DNA from: Candidatus Andeanibacterium colombiense
GTDB taxonomy: Bacteria; Pseudomonadota; Alphaproteobacteria; Sphingomonadales; Sphingomonadaceae
Length of the DNA stretch: 64,000 nucleotides
Direction of reading: 5' to 3'
NCBI GenBank assembly: GCA_029202985.1
Contig: CP119316.1
Coordinates: 434,001 to 498,000, forward strand
The notes under the pieces were generated by a model. That model was not told where the DNA came from and searched no databases. It was given only the letters and a program-made list of their open reading frames with translations. A program made the translations under genes and the position numbers. Below are positions 15,585 to 24,615 of this stretch, in pieces; the first letter of the stretch is position 1, and every line of letters begins with the position of its first letter.

Positions 15585-17609
15585 ATGGCGTCAGAAAAAA
15601 AGAATGGTGGCAGCGACGGCAGTGATGATGCGCCGCTGATCGACCTCAACGATGCATCGATCAAGAAGCTGATCTCGAAGGCCAAGCGCCGGGGCTATAT
15701 CACCTATGACGAGTTGAACGACGCCCTCCCGCAGGGTGAGATGTCGTCCGACCAGATCGAGGATATCCAGGCCGCGATCGCCGAGATGGGCGTGCAGATC
15801 GTCGAGAGCGACGAGGACGCCGAGAAGGACGAAGAAGACAACAACGCCGACGACACCGAGGCGCAGGAAGACGAAGGCCGGGCGATGCCCGAGTCGCCCA
15901 AGAAGGCGACCACGACCGAGCGCACCGACGATCCGGTGCGGATGTACCTGCGCGAGATGGGTGCGGTCGAGCTGCTCAGCCGCGAAGGCGAGATCGCGAT
16001 CGCGAAGCGCATCGAAGCCGGCCGCGACACGATGATCCTCGGCCTGTGCGAAAGCCCGATCACCTTCCACGCGATCATCCAGTGGTCCGACGCGCTCAAC
16101 AAGGAAGAGATGCAACTGCGCGAGATCCTCGATCTCGATGCGATGCTTTCGAAGGAGCCGCCCGCCGAGACGATGGTCGAAGGCGCCGAAGGCGAGGACA
16201 ACGGCGAAATCAGCGAAGCCACCGCCGGCCCTTCCTACAAGGAAGAGGAAGACGTCGAGGAAGCCGAAGAGGAAACCGACGAGGACGATGAGGACGGCGA
16301 AGGCCGCCCCCGCCGCCGCGAAGAGGAGGAAGAGGAGGACAACACCCTCTCCCTCGCGCAGATGGAAGCGCAGCTGAAGCCGGCCGCGCTCGAGAAATTC
16401 GCGAATATCACCCAGCTGTTCAAGAAGTTCGAAAAGCTCCAGGCCGAGCGCGTCGATGCGCAGGGCAACGCCGAAGACTTCCCCGCCGCCAAGGAAAAGA
16501 AGTACGAGGCGCTGCGCGAACAGCTCACGGCCGAGGTCGAGAGCGTGCAGTTCCACGCGACCAAGATCGAATATCTGGTCGACAATCTCTATGCCTTCAA
16601 CCGGCGCCTGACCGCGCTGGGCGGCCAGATGCTGCGGCTTGCCGAGCGTCACAAGGTCAAGCGCGGTGTGTTCCTCGACGAATATGTCGGGCACGAACTC
16701 GACGAAGCCTGGCTCGCCGGCATGGCGAAGAAGGACAAGTACTGGGCCCTGTTCGTCGAGAAGGAAGCCGAAGGCGTCGAACGCATCCGGGCCGAGATCG
16801 CCGACATCGCCGGCCAGACCGGTATGAGCCTGAACGAGTTCCGCCGGATCGTGAACATGGTCCAGAAGGGCGAGCGCGAGGCGCGTATCGCGAAGAAGGA
16901 GATGGTGGAAGCCAACCTCCGCCTGGTGATCTCGATCGCGAAGAAATACACCAACCGCGGGCTGCAGTTCCTGGATCTCATTCAGGAAGGCAACATCGGG
17001 CTGATGAAGGCGGTCGACAAGTTCGAATACCGCCGCGGCTACAAGTTCAGCACTTACGCCACCTGGTGGATCCGTCAGGCGATCACCCGTTCGATCGCCG
17101 ATCAGGCCCGCACGATCCGCATCCCGGTCCATATGATCGAGACGATCAACAAGCTGGTCCGCACGAGCCGCCAGTTCCTCCACGAGCAGGGCCGTGAGCC
17201 CACGCCCGAGGAAATGGCCGAGCGGCTGAGCATGCCGCTCGAGAAGGTCCGCAAGGTGATGAAGATCGCCAAGGAGCCGATCTCCCTCGAAACGCCGATC
17301 GGCGACGAGGAAGACAGTCACCTCGGCGATTTCATCGAGGACAAGAACGCGGTCATCCCGGTGGATGCGGCGATCCAGTCGAACCTCAAGGAAACCGTCA
17401 CCCGCGTGCTCGCCAGCCTCACCCCGCGCGAGGAACGCGTGCTGCGCATGCGCTTCGGCATCGGCATGAACACCGATCACACACTCGAGGAAGTCGGCCA
17501 GCAGTTCTCGGTCACCCGCGAACGCATCCGCCAGATCGAGGCGAAGGCGCTGCGCAAGCTCAAGCACCCGAGCCGCAGCCGCAAGATGCGCAGCTTCCTG
17601 GATCAGTGA
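15585..17609 (+). CDS. rpoD: RNA polymerase primary sigma factor (sigma-70)
   Basis: Housekeeping sigma factor, 674 residues. Seen in order: region 1.1 (KKLISKAKRRGYITYDELND), an acidic spacer, region 1.2 (DDPVRMYLREMGAVELLSRE), a long non-conserved insert whose start is extremely acidic (residues about 200-250), and regions 2.1-2.4 (NLRLVISIAKKYTNRGLQFL, KFSTYATWWIRQAITRSIAD). Regions 3 and 4.2 follow, the latter with the helix-turn-helix TLEEVGQQFSVTRERIRQIE. ATG 15585 was chosen over the longer upstream frame, which overlaps dnaG. A strong terminator follows the gene. Confidence 0.98.
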   Translation: MASEKKNGGSDGSDDAPLIDLNDASIKKLISKAKRRGYITYDELNDALPQGEMSSDQIEDIQAAIAEMGVQIVESDEDAEKDEEDNNADDTEAQEDEGRAMPESPKKATTTERTDDPVRMYLREMGAVELLSREGEIAIAKRIEAGRDTMILGLCESPITFHAIIQWSDALNKEEMQLREILDLDAMLSKEPPAETMVEGAEGEDNGEISEATAGPSYKEEEDVEEAEEETDEDDEDGEGRPRRREEEEEEDNTLSLAQMEAQLKPAALEKFANITQLFKKFEKLQAERVDAQGNAEDFPAAKEKKYEALREQLTAEVESVQFHATKIEYLVDNLYAFNRRLTALGGQMLRLAERHKVKRGVFLDEYVGHELDEAWLAGMAKKDKYWALFVEKEAEGVERIRAEIADIAGQTGMSLNEFRRIVNMVQKGEREARIAKKEMVEANLRLVISIAKKYTNRGLQFLDLIQEGNIGLMKAVDKFEYRRGYKFSTYATWWIRQAITRSIADQARTIRIPVHMIETINKLVRTSRQFLHEQGREPTPEEMAERLSMPLEKVRKVMKIAKEPISLETPIGDEEDSHLGDFIEDKNAVIPVDAAIQSNLKETVTRVLASLTPREERVLRMRFGIGMNTDHTLEEVGQQFSVTRERIRQIEAKALRKLKHPSRSRKMRSFLDQ

Positions 17610-17637
17610 CGGCCCGCCGGCTGAGCTGAGACACTGA

Positions 17638-17665
17638 AAGGGCGGGGATTTCCCCGCCCTTTTTT
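17638..17665 (+). terminator. rho-independent terminator after rpoD
   Basis: An 11-bp perfect stem, AAGGGCGGGGA (17638-17648) and TCCCCGCCCTT (17651-17661), with a two-base loop, followed by T17660-17665. It ends the yqeY-dnaG-rpoD transcript and, being symmetrical, could also serve the convergent GST gene. Confidence 0.9.
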
Positions 17666-17673
17666 GTTGCGCG

Positions 17674-18312
17674 CTAGGCCGCCCTCGCCCCGTCCGCTGC
17701 CTCGAACAGCGCGACCTGATCGGCGCGGGCCTTCCTGAAGGCCGGCCTCTCCGTCACCCGCGCGACATAGGCCTCGCTTTCCGGCCTGTCGCCCAATGCG
17801 CGGATCGAGGGGATCCGCAGCACGTCCGCCATCAGCAGGTCGGCGACGGTGAAGCGCCCGGCCGCGAGCCATTCGCGCGTCCCCAGCACGCGCTCCAGTT
17901 GGTCCAGGCGCATGTCGGTCCATCCGTCGAAGCCGTTCTTGCCCTCGTCCGACAAATTCAGGAACCACCACGGCAGGGTGACGATCTCGATCGAGTTGAG
18001 CGCGGCCATCGTCCATTCGAGCGTTTCGGCTTCACCGACCGGATCGAGCGGCATCAGGATTTCGCTTTTCCGCGCGAGGTGCAGCAGGCAGGCGCCGCTT
18101 TCGAATATCTTGATGTTCCCATCGTTGAGATAGGGGACCTGGCCGAACGGCTGACGTTCGAGATGGTTGGTCGCGCGGCCCTCGAACGGCACGGTCCGCA
18201 CCTGATAATCGAGCCCAGCTTCCTCGCAGGCCCAGCGCAGCCGCAAATCGCGCACGAAGCCGCGCGGGCCTTCGGGCACCCAGTCATAGGTCCAGATCGT
18301 GAGGTCGGTCAT
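17674..18312 (-). CDS. glutathione S-transferase family protein
   Basis: A 212-residue protein with the GST fold: an N-terminal thioredoxin-like domain (LTIWTYDWVPEGPRGFVRDL, then GQVPYLNDGNIKIFESGACL containing the cis-proline VPYL and the E-S pair that binds the glutathione gamma-glutamyl group) and an all-helical C-terminal domain with FTVADLLMADVLR (N-capping box). Substrate unknown. The start MTDLTIWTY at 18312 is preceded by GAGAGG; a longer frame from 18396 has no support. Convergent with rpoD and divergent from the pseudouridine synthase. Confidence 0.9.
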   Translation of the reverse strand: MTDLTIWTYDWVPEGPRGFVRDLRLRWACEEAGLDYQVRTVPFEGRATNHLERQPFGQVPYLNDGNIKIFESGACLLHLARKSEILMPLDPVGEAETLEWTMAALNSIEIVTLPWWFLNLSDEGKNGFDGWTDMRLDQLERVLGTREWLAAGRFTVADLLMADVLRIPSIRALGDRPESEAYVARVTERPAFRKARADQVALFEAADGARAA

Positions 18313-18348
18313 CGTGGCAAGCCTCTCGTTTTGCTGTATCGCGCGAGG

Positions 18349-18897
18349 ATGGCCCGGCTGATCCTGTTCAACAAGCCCTATGGCGTGCTCTCGCAATTCA
18401 CCGATCGCGGCACCGAAACGGCCCGGCAGACGCTGTCCGGGTTCATCGCCGTGCCCGGCGTCTATCCCGCCGGGCGGCTCGACCGCGACAGCGAAGGGCT
18501 GCTGCTGCTGACCGACGACGGGCGGCTGCAGGCGCGGATCGCAGATCCGAAGTTCAAGCTGCCGAAGACTTATTGGGCCCAGGTCGAAGGCAACGCCGGC
18601 GAGGAGGAGCTCGCGAAGCTGCGCGCGGGCGTGCTGCTCAAGGACGGCCCGACCCGCCCGGCACAGGCCGAACGTATCGAGGATCCACAGCTATGGCCAC
18701 GCGACCCGCCGATCCGGGTGCGCCAAAGCATTCCCGACGCCTGGATCGCACTGACGATCGCCGAGGGCCGCAACCGCCAGGTTCGGCGCATGACGGCGGC
18801 GGTCGGCCTGCCCACCTTGCGGCTCGTGCGCTGGCGCATCGGCGAGTGGACGCTGGACGGGATCGCGCCGGGCGAATGGCGCGAACTGGCGGTCTAG
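18349..18897 (+). CDS. rluE: RsuA/RluE-family rRNA pseudouridine synthase
   Basis: Isomerises uridine to pseudouridine in rRNA. At 182 residues it lacks the N-terminal S4 domain of RsuA and RluB, as does E. coli RluE (23S rRNA U2457); the exact target is therefore inferred. Catalytic motif GRLDRDSEGLLLLTDDG with D45, KPYGVLSQF at the start, KTYWAQVEG and EGRNRQVRRMTAAVGLPTLR at the end are all intact. The start at 18349 overlaps nothing; the gene's end overlaps the convergent oxygenase gene by 4 bp. Confidence 0.88.
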   Translation: MARLILFNKPYGVLSQFTDRGTETARQTLSGFIAVPGVYPAGRLDRDSEGLLLLTDDGRLQARIADPKFKLPKTYWAQVEGNAGEEELAKLRAGVLLKDGPTRPAQAERIEDPQLWPRDPPIRVRQSIPDAWIALTIAEGRNRQVRRMTAAVGLPTLRLVRWRIGEWTLDGIAPGEWRELAV

Positions 18898-20045
18898 TCT
18901 TCCGGGTCGAAGGCGACGCAGCCCTGGCTGGCCAGCTCGGTCACCAGTGCGATCACCTCGGGGGACGCCGCCGGATCGACCGTGAGGCGGGTCTCGGCGC
19001 ACAGGCGCTCGGCGAAAGCGGCGCAGTCGCCGGTGCAATCCGAGCCGACACCATCGGCGAACAGGACGACCCCCGCCCCTTCGCGGATGAAGCAGAAGCG
19101 GCTCGCGGGATTTCGTTGCAACGGCACTCCGTCCGCGACCAGCTCGCGCACATCCACCGGTTCTTCGGGCCGCCAGTCGATCTCGGGATATTTGGGCGTG
19201 CTGCTGTATTCGCCGAACCAGCGGGCAAATTCGTCGCGGTGGCCGAAATTCCCGGCCAGCGCGTGCAGCCGGTCCAGCGCCGACGCCGAAATCTCTCCGG
19301 GATTGGCCTGCCGCACCAGGTCGGGGTCTTCGTAGCGCTCGTCCTCCGCGGGCAGGTCTTGCGACGCTTCGGCCCAGCCCGCCAGCAGCTCCGCCCGCGA
19401 AGGCGCGCGGAAGCCGACCGAATAGGTCATACAGTCACCGCCCACCGCGATCCCGTCATGCGCGATGCCCGGCGGCAGGTAGAGCATGTCGCCCGGCTCG
19501 AGCACCCAGTCCTCGCGCTCCTCGAAATCGGCCAGCAGGCGCAATCCGTCGTTCCGCATCAGCGGGCTCGAGGCATCGCAATGCCCGCCGATCCGCCAGC
19601 GCCGCCGCCCGAGCCCCTGCACCAGGAACACGTCGTAGCGGTCGAAATGCGGCCCCACGCCGCCCCCATCGGCGGCATAGCTGACCATCACATCGTCGAT
19701 CCGCCAGTCGGGCACGAAGCGGAACGGCTCGATCAGCGCGGCAACCTCCGGCACGTGCTGATCCACCGCCTGCACCAGCAGCGTCCAGTTCCGCGGGCCC
19801 AGCTGCCCGAAACGCCGTTCGGGAAGCGGTCCCTGCTCCACTGCCCATGCGCCGCGATCCTGAGTCACCAGGCGCGATTCGACGTCTTCCTCGCAAGCGA
19901 GCCCGGCAAGCTCTTCGGGTTCGAGCGGATTGGTCCATTCACGCCACGGATTGCGGATCAGGAGCGGCTGCTTCTGCCAATAGTCGCGCAGGAACGAGTC
20001 GATGTCGAAGCCGGAAAAGGCAGGAAAACCGTGATCGTCGCTCAT
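18894..20045 (-). CDS. roxA: JmjC/cupin-type ribosomal oxygenase (RoxA/YcfD-like, uL16 arginine hydroxylase)
   Basis: A Fe(II)/2-oxoglutarate oxygenase of 383 residues. The facial triad is visible: H133 and D135 in GPHFDRYDVF and H196 in LPPGIAHDG. The order is a JmjC-like cupin in residues about 90-215, then a helical and winged-helix-like C-terminal part. E. coli YcfD (RoxA), of similar length and motif spacing, hydroxylates Arg81 of ribosomal protein L16; I infer the same substrate here. Neighbouring rluE also modifies the ribosome. Confidence 0.85.
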   Translation of the reverse strand: MSDDHGFPAFSGFDIDSFLRDYWQKQPLLIRNPWREWTNPLEPEELAGLACEEDVESRLVTQDRGAWAVEQGPLPERRFGQLGPRNWTLLVQAVDQHVPEVAALIEPFRFVPDWRIDDVMVSYAADGGGVGPHFDRYDVFLVQGLGRRRWRIGGHCDASSPLMRNDGLRLLADFEEREDWVLEPGDMLYLPPGIAHDGIAVGGDCMTYSVGFRAPSRAELLAGWAEASQDLPAEDERYEDPDLVRQANPGEISASALDRLHALAGNFGHRDEFARWFGEYSSTPKYPEIDWRPEEPVDVRELVADGVPLQRNPASRFCFIREGAGVVLFADGVGSDCTGDCAAFAERLCAETRLTVDPAASPEVIALVTELASQGCVAFDPED

Positions 20046-20136
20046 GCCGCGCGTCTAGGAGTGGGCCAGGCGTGAGGCAAGATGTGCGCAGCTATCGTCG
20101 GATACCAAAAATGGACAGGAAATCCGATTATTACGC

Positions 20137-20164
20137 TTGACCCATTCGTTAATATCCATAAGCT
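20137..20164 (+). promoter_or_regulatory. predicted promoter of the fatty acid hydroxylase-family gene
   Basis: TTGACC (20137-20142), 16-bp spacer, TAAGCT (20159-20164), about 80 bp before the ATG at 20247. The surrounding DNA is A+T-rich relative to the window, as expected for a promoter. Confidence 0.4.
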
Positions 20165-20246
20165 CTCGGCAACAGCTAAAACACGCGACCAGGAGAGACT
20201 CTGAAAGTTTGGGCCGATGGGCGGCCCGGAGCGAGGGAGACTGTCC

Positions 20247-21257
20247 ATGGAATTGACCGGAGTTCGAGTAGGCAAGAGGATGATCGGCACCGAGGCGCCG
20301 GTCACGATCGGCTGGGAGAACATCGGCCGTGTCGAAGGCGGGCCGGTAAAGCGGTTCATCTTCACCTGGTTTCAGCCCACGCTGTTCTTCGCGGCATTGC
20401 TGTTCTGGTACTACGTGCCCGATTCCGTCGCCAAGGCCTCGACCGGCTTCATGATCGCCTTCGGCACGAAGATCATCTTCCTGAGCCTCGAATGGGTAAG
20501 CCCGCGCTACAAGAGCTGGCGCCTCACCTGGAAGGAACTGATCAGCGACCTGTTCTATGTCGGGCTCGGCGCCACGATGCTCCGGATCGTCAGCAGCCAC
20601 ATCGGCAGCGGGCCGATGGTCGAAGCGGTCCAGAACTTCTTCCTGTGGGACAAGTTCGCCTGGTTCACCACCATGCCGCTGCTCGTCCAGGCGTTCCTGC
20701 TCTCGTTCATTTTCGATTTCGGCCAGTACTGGATGCATCGCGGGATGCACAACTGGTACCCGCTGTGGCTCGCCCATGCGCCGCATCACTACATCACCCA
20801 GCTCAACATCCAGAAGGGCGCGGTCGGCAACCCGGTCGAACTGTTCCTGATCGGCCTCGGCATCGGCGGGTTCTTCGACTTCCTGCCGCGCGCCGCACTG
20901 ATCGCCGGCACACTCGGCCTCGCGGTCGGCACCTATCAGCATATCAACGTGCGCTTCAACTCGCCGCGCTGGTGGCGCTTCCTGTTCAACACCACCGAGC
21001 ATCACAGCCTGCACCATTCGCAGGACTATGAAGCGACCCGCAGCAACTTCGCCGGGACCTGGATCATCATCGATCGCATGTTCGGCACCTGCGTCGATGG
21101 CGAAGCGGAAAAGTTGGGCATCGAAGGCGGCCGCCGGATGCCGGTCCACGAGACAATGCACTACACCTTCTCGGAGGGCTACAAGGCGGTGCGCCGCAGG
21201 GTCCGCCGGCTGCGCAAGCGCCTGCAGACCCAGCCGACCGCCGTGCCGGCCGAGTAG
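20247..21257 (+). CDS. sterol desaturase / fatty acid hydroxylase superfamily membrane protein
   Basis: An integral membrane di-iron enzyme of about 336 residues. The histidine clusters of the superfamily are present: HRGMH and HAPHH around residues 170-190, and EHHSLHH near residue 255, with several membrane helices before and between them. Such enzymes hydroxylate or desaturate lipids (sterols, carotenoids, fatty acids, sphingolipids); the substrate cannot be read from sequence. Start chosen at 20247, preceded by GAGGGAGA at 8 bases; an in-frame ATG ten codons upstream lacks a good ribosome site. Confidence 0.85.
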   Translation: MELTGVRVGKRMIGTEAPVTIGWENIGRVEGGPVKRFIFTWFQPTLFFAALLFWYYVPDSVAKASTGFMIAFGTKIIFLSLEWVSPRYKSWRLTWKELISDLFYVGLGATMLRIVSSHIGSGPMVEAVQNFFLWDKFAWFTTMPLLVQAFLLSFIFDFGQYWMHRGMHNWYPLWLAHAPHHYITQLNIQKGAVGNPVELFLIGLGIGGFFDFLPRAALIAGTLGLAVGTYQHINVRFNSPRWWRFLFNTTEHHSLHHSQDYEATRSNFAGTWIIIDRMFGTCVDGEAEKLGIEGGRRMPVHETMHYTFSEGYKAVRRRVRRLRKRLQTQPTAVPAE

Positions 21258-21381
21258 TCCGAATACCTGGCTTCAACCGGGACTTCGTCCCTCGACCCGA
21301 CCGTCTTCCCTCGCCCCATCCCCGGGGCGAGGAGAGGAACTCTGCGCCTGCCGGGACCGGACATCATTCTGGAGAATACAA

Positions 21382-22071
21382 GTGAAGCTGCCGAACCTGC
21401 CCTACATCGACCGGATCTGGCGCGTTAAGGGATCGCTGCCGCTCGAAACCCCGCAGTCCGCCCAGGAAGTCTTCGGAAAGCTAACCCCGCTGTTCGGCGC
21501 CAAGGTCGGCGCGGACAGCACGAGCTATACCATCGACGGTGACACGCTGACCTACATCAACAAGAACCCCAACCCGCAGAACAAGCTCGCGACGTTCAAC
21601 CGCGGCACGCTGCGGGTTGCCGATGACGGTTCGAGGCTGCTGTACGATGCAAGCAGCCCGGCTCTGCTGTTCTGCCTGCTCGCGCCTCTGCTGTTCCTCG
21701 CGTTCAGCCAGATCATGGTGAAGCACGACGCCTATATGAAGCCCACCCCCGCGGAAGCCGCCAAGGCGAAGGCGGAGCAGAAGAGGCTCGACGAGGCTCA
21801 CTACAAGACGCCGATGAACCCGGTCGACAAATTCCTCGGCGCGCCCGCCCCCGAAAAGCCGAAGGACGACGACGGCCAGGGCAAGGGCGGCGGCAAAGGC
21901 GGCGGCAAGGGCGGCAAGGGCACGCCGACCATCGCGTACATCTACGCGGGCATCTTCGCCGCGATGTACGTCATCGGCCGTATCCTCGAGCCCTGGCTGC
22001 TCCGGCGGACCTTCCGCAAATACCTCGCGGGAGAGCCGGAGGTCGAAATCCACGGACATCCAGCCGAATAG
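21382..22071 (+). CDS. membrane protein of unknown function with Gly/Lys-rich linker
   Basis: A 229-residue protein starting with GTG at 21382, six bases after GGAGA. Order: a soluble N-terminal domain (residues about 1-85, ending RGTLRVADDGSRLLYDASS), a hydrophobic segment (ALLFCLLAPLLFLAFSQIMV), a charged helical stretch, a low-complexity GKGGGKGGGKGGKG linker, a second membrane helix (TIAYIYAGIFAAMYVIGRIL) and a short tail. The glycine-lysine linker is unusual. No family recognised. It follows the fatty acid hydroxylase-family gene after 124 bp that contain a 9-bp GC-rich hairpin (21309-21332). Confidence 0.65.
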   Translation: MKLPNLPYIDRIWRVKGSLPLETPQSAQEVFGKLTPLFGAKVGADSTSYTIDGDTLTYINKNPNPQNKLATFNRGTLRVADDGSRLLYDASSPALLFCLLAPLLFLAFSQIMVKHDAYMKPTPAEAAKAKAEQKRLDEAHYKTPMNPVDKFLGAPAPEKPKDDDGQGKGGGKGGGKGGKGTPTIAYIYAGIFAAMYVIGRILEPWLLRRTFRKYLAGEPEVEIHGHPAE

Positions 22072-22088
22072 AAGGCAGGTTTTGAAAG

Positions 22089-22122
22089 AGCCCCGACAGC
22101 TATCAAGGCGTCGGGGCTTTTC
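22089..22122 (+). terminator. rho-independent terminator
   Basis: Stem AGCCCCGAC (22089-22097) with GTCGGGGCT (22110-22118), 12-nt loop, then TTTT. It lies between the plus-strand membrane-protein gene and the minus-strand SnoaL-like gene, and can serve both directions. Confidence 0.85.
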
Positions 22123-22131
22123 CGTAGAGGC

Positions 22132-22542
22132 TCAGCGCGCCTCGGGAATCCACACCGCGCCCTTGATATACTGGATCAGTCCATCGACATTCAGGATGTA
22201 GTGAATGTAGAATTCCACATCCACACTCACGCCGACCGGCACCGGGGTCATGCCTGAATAGCCTTTATCATCCAGCACTTCCTGCGACAGCGCTTTTATA
22301 CCGGTGAAGCGGATCACGACGTTCGAAACGAAGCCGCCCTCGCCCGGAAAGAAGCCCTTGAAGATCACTTCCTCGCGGCAATATTCGTGGAAGAACGCAT
22401 AGAACGCGCGGAAGGCGGGCTTGCCCTGGACGCGGAAGCCGGCGTTCTCCAACGCGAAATCGTCGGCGAAGAAACTCTCCAGCGTGTCGTAGTCGCGCGC
22501 GTTGAAGGCTTGGATGTAGCGGTGATAATCGGCTTCGGTCAT
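22132..22542 (-). CDS. SnoaL/NTF2-like fold protein
   Basis: A 136-residue protein with the compact alpha+beta cone pattern of the NTF2-like superfamily: the opening helix MTEADYHRYIQAFNARDYDT with the usual FFADDFALE strand, a middle GKPAFRAFYAFFHEYC helix and alternating strands to the end. Members are small-molecule isomerases, hydrolases or binding domains, so no reaction can be assigned. The ATG at 22542 is the natural start; the very long open frame running back to 25212 is a shadow of glyA and nrdR. Confidence 0.8.
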   Translation of the reverse strand: MTEADYHRYIQAFNARDYDTLESFFADDFALENAGFRVQGKPAFRAFYAFFHEYCREEVIFKGFFPGEGGFVSNVVIRFTGIKALSQEVLDDKGYSGMTPVPVGVSVDVEFYIHYILNVDGLIQYIKGAVWIPEAR

Positions 22543-22626
22543 GCGCGAGGTCACTAAAGCCTCTCTCTTGGGGATCAAAGCGCTTTTGCGGTGGCACCTT
22601 GGGGACCAAGTGCCTATGTGCGCGCC

Positions 22627-23067
22627 ATGAAGATCGCCATCGCCTCGGACCACGCGGCTTTTGAACTCAAGGGACAGCTTGCGGGCTGGCTGCGCGAGCT
22701 GGGTCACGATGTGTCGGACCTCGGCCCCGACAGCACCGCGTCGGTCGATTATCCCGATTTCGGCTACAAGCTGGCCGAGCATCTCGCTGCCGGCAAGGCC
22801 GAGCGCGGGATCGCATTGTGCGGATCGGGTATCGGCATCTCGATCGCGGTCAACCGCAATCCGCATGTCCGCTGCGCGCTGGTGTCTGAACCGCTCTCGG
22901 CGAAACTGTCGCGCGAGCACAACGATGCCAATGTGATCGCGCTCGGCGCGCGGCTGACCGGCATCGACATGGCCAAGGCCTGTGTCGAAACCTTCCTCTC
23001 GACGCCCTTCGCGGGCGACCGTCATGCCCGGCGGGTCGAGAAACTCTCCAACCCACCGCAGGACTGA
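22627..23067 (+). CDS. rpiB: ribose-5-phosphate isomerase B
   Basis: Interconverts ribose 5-phosphate and ribulose 5-phosphate in the pentose phosphate pathway. At 146 residues it is of family length (RpiB/LacAB). It begins MKIAIASDHAAFELK, with the conserved SDHA phosphate-binding and ring-opening motif, and carries catalytic C65 in CGSGIGISIAVN, then EHNDANVIALGAR. An upstream in-frame ATG at 22591 would add 12 atypical residues. glyA begins 9 bases after the stop, so the two are almost certainly co-transcribed. Confidence 0.95.
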   Translation: MKIAIASDHAAFELKGQLAGWLRELGHDVSDLGPDSTASVDYPDFGYKLAEHLAAGKAERGIALCGSGIGISIAVNRNPHVRCALVSEPLSAKLSREHNDANVIALGARLTGIDMAKACVETFLSTPFAGDRHARRVEKLSNPPQD

Positions 23068-23076
23068 TCCCGAACA

Positions 23077-24390
23077 ATGAGCACCGCGCCCGCCGATAAC
23101 GCGTCCGACGCCCTGCAGCACTTCTGGCACGATACGCTGGAACAGGCCGATCCCGAGATATTCTCGGCGATCCAGCAGGAACTGGGCCGCCAGCGCCACA
23201 AGATTGAGCTGATCGCGAGCGAGAACATCGTGTCGCCGGCGGTACTCGAGGCGACCGGGTCGGTGTTCACCAACAAATATGCCGAGGGCTATCCTGGCCG
23301 CCGCTATTACGGCGGCTGCGAATACGCCGACATCGTCGAGAACCTCGCGATCGAGCGGGCGAAGAAACTGTTCGGCTGCCAGTTCGCCAACGTCCAGCCC
23401 AACAGCGGCAGCCAGATGAACCAGGCGGTGTTCCTCGCGCTGCTCAATCCGGGCGACACCTTCATGGGCCTCAGCCTCGCCGCGGGCGGCCATTTGACCC
23501 ACGGTTCGCCGGTCAACATGAGCGGCAAGTGGTTCAATGTCGTGCCTTATGGCGTGCGCGAGGAAGACCAGCTGCTCGATATGGACGAGATCGCCCGCCT
23601 CGCGCGCGAGCACAAGCCGAAGCTGATCATCGCCGGCGCGACCGCCTATCCCCGCCATTGGGACTTCGCCGCCTTCCGCGCGATCGCGGACGAGGTCGGC
23701 GCCTATCTGCTGGTGGACATGTCGCACTTTTCCGGCCTGGTTGCCGGCGGTGCGCATCCGCACCCCTTCCCCCACGCCCATGTCGTGACCACGACCACTC
23801 ACAAGAGCCTGCGCGGCCCGCGGTCGGGCGTTATCCTGTGGAACGACGAGGACCTGACCAAGAAATTCAACATGGCGGTGTTTCCCGGCCTTCAGGGTGG
23901 ACCGCTGATGCATGTGATCGCCGCCAAGGCGGTCGCGTTCCAAGAGGCGCTGCGCCCCGAATTCCGTACCTATGCCGCGCGGATCGTCGAGAATGCCAAG
24001 GCGCTTGCCGCCAGCCTCGCCGAGAACGGCTTGCGCTGCGTTTCGGGCGGGACGGACAACCATCTGATGCTGGTCGATCTGACTGCCGCTGGCGTGACCG
24101 GCAAGGCCGCCGAGGTCGGGCTCGACCGTGCCTCGTTGACCTGCAACAAGAATGCGATCCCGTTCGATCCGCTGCCGCCGACCAAGACTTCGGGCGTGCG
24201 CCTCGGCACGCCGGCGGGCACCACCCGCGGGTTCGGCCCGGCCGAGTTCCGCGTGGTCGGCGAGTTGATCGCGCAAGTGATCGAAGGCATGCGCCGCAAT
24301 GGCGACGAAGGCGATGCGCAGGTGGAAGCAGCCGTCCGCCGCCGCGTCGAGGAATTGTGCGAGGCATTTCCAGTGTATCCAGGGAGGTAA
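23077..24390 (+). CDS. glyA: serine hydroxymethyltransferase
   Basis: PLP enzyme that interconverts serine and glycine while charging tetrahydrofolate with a one-carbon unit. It is 437 residues. The PLP lysine is K243 in VTTTTHKSLRGPRSG. Other signatures are IELIASENIVSPAVLEATGS, YAEGYPGRRYYGGCEYAD, FANVQPNSGSQMNQAVF and LVDMSHFSGLVAGG. It lies between rpiB and a small membrane-protein gene, then nrdR, matching the usual alphaproteobacterial glyA-nrdR neighbourhood that links one-carbon and deoxynucleotide supply. Confidence 0.98.
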   Translation: MSTAPADNASDALQHFWHDTLEQADPEIFSAIQQELGRQRHKIELIASENIVSPAVLEATGSVFTNKYAEGYPGRRYYGGCEYADIVENLAIERAKKLFGCQFANVQPNSGSQMNQAVFLALLNPGDTFMGLSLAAGGHLTHGSPVNMSGKWFNVVPYGVREEDQLLDMDEIARLAREHKPKLIIAGATAYPRHWDFAAFRAIADEVGAYLLVDMSHFSGLVAGGAHPHPFPHAHVVTTTTHKSLRGPRSGVILWNDEDLTKKFNMAVFPGLQGGPLMHVIAAKAVAFQEALRPEFRTYAARIVENAKALAASLAENGLRCVSGGTDNHLMLVDLTAAGVTGKAAEVGLDRASLTCNKNAIPFDPLPPTKTSGVRLGTPAGTTRGFGPAEFRVVGELIAQVIEGMRRNGDEGDAQVEAAVRRRVEELCEAFPVYPGR

Positions 24391-24393
24391 GCG

Positions 24394-24609
24394 ATGAGCG
24401 GACCGGATAAAGGCGATGATCTGATCGACAACATCACTGCCGATGTGAAGGACATGGCCAGGGAAGGCCTCGGCCATCCCGGTAGCAAGCAGGTGATCAC
24501 CGGCGGTCTGGTCGGCGCGGCGGCGGGCATGGTCCTGCCGGTCGTGACCTGGCCGCTCGGCCTGATCGCGGGCGTGGGCTTCATGTTGTGGCACCGGAAC
24601 AAGAAGTAA
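24394..24609 (+). CDS. small membrane protein between glyA and nrdR
   Basis: A 71-residue protein with ATG 24394 preceded by GGGAGG. The acidic N-terminal half (DDLIDNITADVKDM) is followed by a glycine-rich membrane helix or pair (GGLVGAAAGMVLPVVTWPLG and LIAGVGFMLW) and a basic end (HRNKK), which predicts the C-terminus near the cytoplasmic side. No family recognised. Its position inside a tight operon shows it is a real gene. Confidence 0.7.
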   Translation: MSGPDKGDDLIDNITADVKDMAREGLGHPGSKQVITGGLVGAAAGMVLPVVTWPLGLIAGVGFMLWHRNKK

Positions 24610-24615
24610 GCTTCG

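Noticed and set aside
15591..17567. 658-codon antisense frame over rpoD
   Set aside because: Shadow of rpoD; hydrophobic/acidic repeats come from complementing the acidic codons.
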